From: Geobacter sp. UBA5735
GTDB taxonomy: Bacteria; Desulfobacterota; Desulfuromonadia; Geobacterales; Geobacteraceae
DNA: 22,111 bases
Direction of reading: 5' to 3'
NCBI GenBank assembly: GCA_002419385.1
Contig: DIFZ01000042.1
Span: forward strand, 1-22,111
The notes beneath the pieces are model-generated. The model was not told the origin of the DNA, did not search any database, and saw only the letters and a program-made list of their open reading frames with translations. Below are positions 21,927-22,111 of the stretch, one piece after another. A program made the position numbers and the translations under genes. Each line of letters begins with the position of its first letter. Positions within the stretch are counted from its first letter, which is position 1.

Positions 21927-22100
21927 AAACTCTTTGGTGACGGGTGGAAGCGGGAACGCGCTCATGGGGTTTTCCACTCAACGCTTCGACGCTTTACACG
22001 CATCTCCGGATTTATCTTTTCAATTGCATAGTCTCGATTTGTAGTTGGTAGATTAAGTGCAGGGGGTGGGGTTGCCACCCCCCGTCAATCAATTTTTTAT
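21927..22100 (-). other. 23S-5S internal transcribed spacer
   Basis: About 174 bases with no tRNA gene. It contains a stable hairpin near the 23S end, GGGGGTGG (22062-22069) with CCACCCCC (22075-22082) and a 5-base loop. This could be a processing signal for rRNA maturation. Confidence 0.75.
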
Positions 22101-22111
22101 GGTCAAGCCTC
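22101..22111 (-). rRNA. rrl: 23S ribosomal RNA, last bases (cut by window edge)
   Basis: The minus strand ends GAGGCTTGACC at 22101. This matches the 3' end expected for delta-proteobacterial 23S rRNA, whose 5' end begins GGTCAAG. Only 11 bases are present, so the call rests on position before 5S and on the pairing sequence. Confidence 0.7.

Overview
The window looks like chromosomal DNA of a Geobacter-type bacterium (Geobacterales/Desulfuromonadales). The grounds are a GC-rich coding style, many short exported or Cys-rich proteins, a radical SAM/SPASM protein, a fused PabB-PabC, a CheV protein, and the 5S and 23S rRNA ends. The assignment rests on family recognition only; no search was run.

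Layout. (1) 1-620: a shortened REP-associated (Y1, IS200-like) transposase with a recognisable end motif. (2) 710-3640: priA, then two small convergent Cys-rich proteins. (3) 3653-5410: a roughly 400-base intergenic region with a good promoter, then an exported LysM/L,D-transpeptidase. (4) 5436-9557, minus strand: a five-gene type II fatty-acid-synthase-like operon in the order ketoreductase, ketosynthase, chain-length-factor-like ketosynthase, dehydratase, LolA-like carrier. It resembles the core of aryl polyene clusters but has no ACP, ligase, acyltransferase or exporter beside it. (5) 9731-12120, plus strand: a NUDT9-type ADP-ribose pyrophosphatase with a well-matched promoter, a five-helix membrane protein, and sfsA. 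(6) 12196-13837, minus strand: four overlapping genes, an ECF-like sigma factor, a one-helix membrane protein (putative anti-sigma), a small exported protein, and a DUF3106 protein built from 18-residue repeats. (7) 13997-15385, minus strand: a radical SAM/SPASM protein. Its leader holds a 29-codon ORF whose stop lies in one arm of a possible terminator. (8) 15664-18850, minus strand: dtd, a DUF2400/TIGR02757 gene and pabBC, apparently one operon. (9) 18976-20042: an AT-richer two-gene patch of unknown proteins. (10) 20129-21553, minus strand: cheV and an exported helix-hairpin-helix protein. (11) 21766-22111, minus strand: 5S rRNA with its terminator, the 23S-5S spacer, and the last bases of 23S rRNA.

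How the genes fit together. The fatty-acid-like operon should build and move a polyene or modified acyl chain with carrier proteins encoded elsewhere. The sigma-factor operon looks like a self-contained envelope-sensing unit. Much of the rest is housekeeping: replication restart, folate synthesis, D-aminoacyl-tRNA editing and rRNA. The most unusual points are the orphan polyene-like gene set with a His-less ketosynthase, the periodic DUF3106 sensor candidate, the possible leader-peptide attenuator before the radical SAM gene, and a eukaryote-like NUDT9 enzyme. No tRNA, CRISPR array, prophage or intact insertion sequence was seen.
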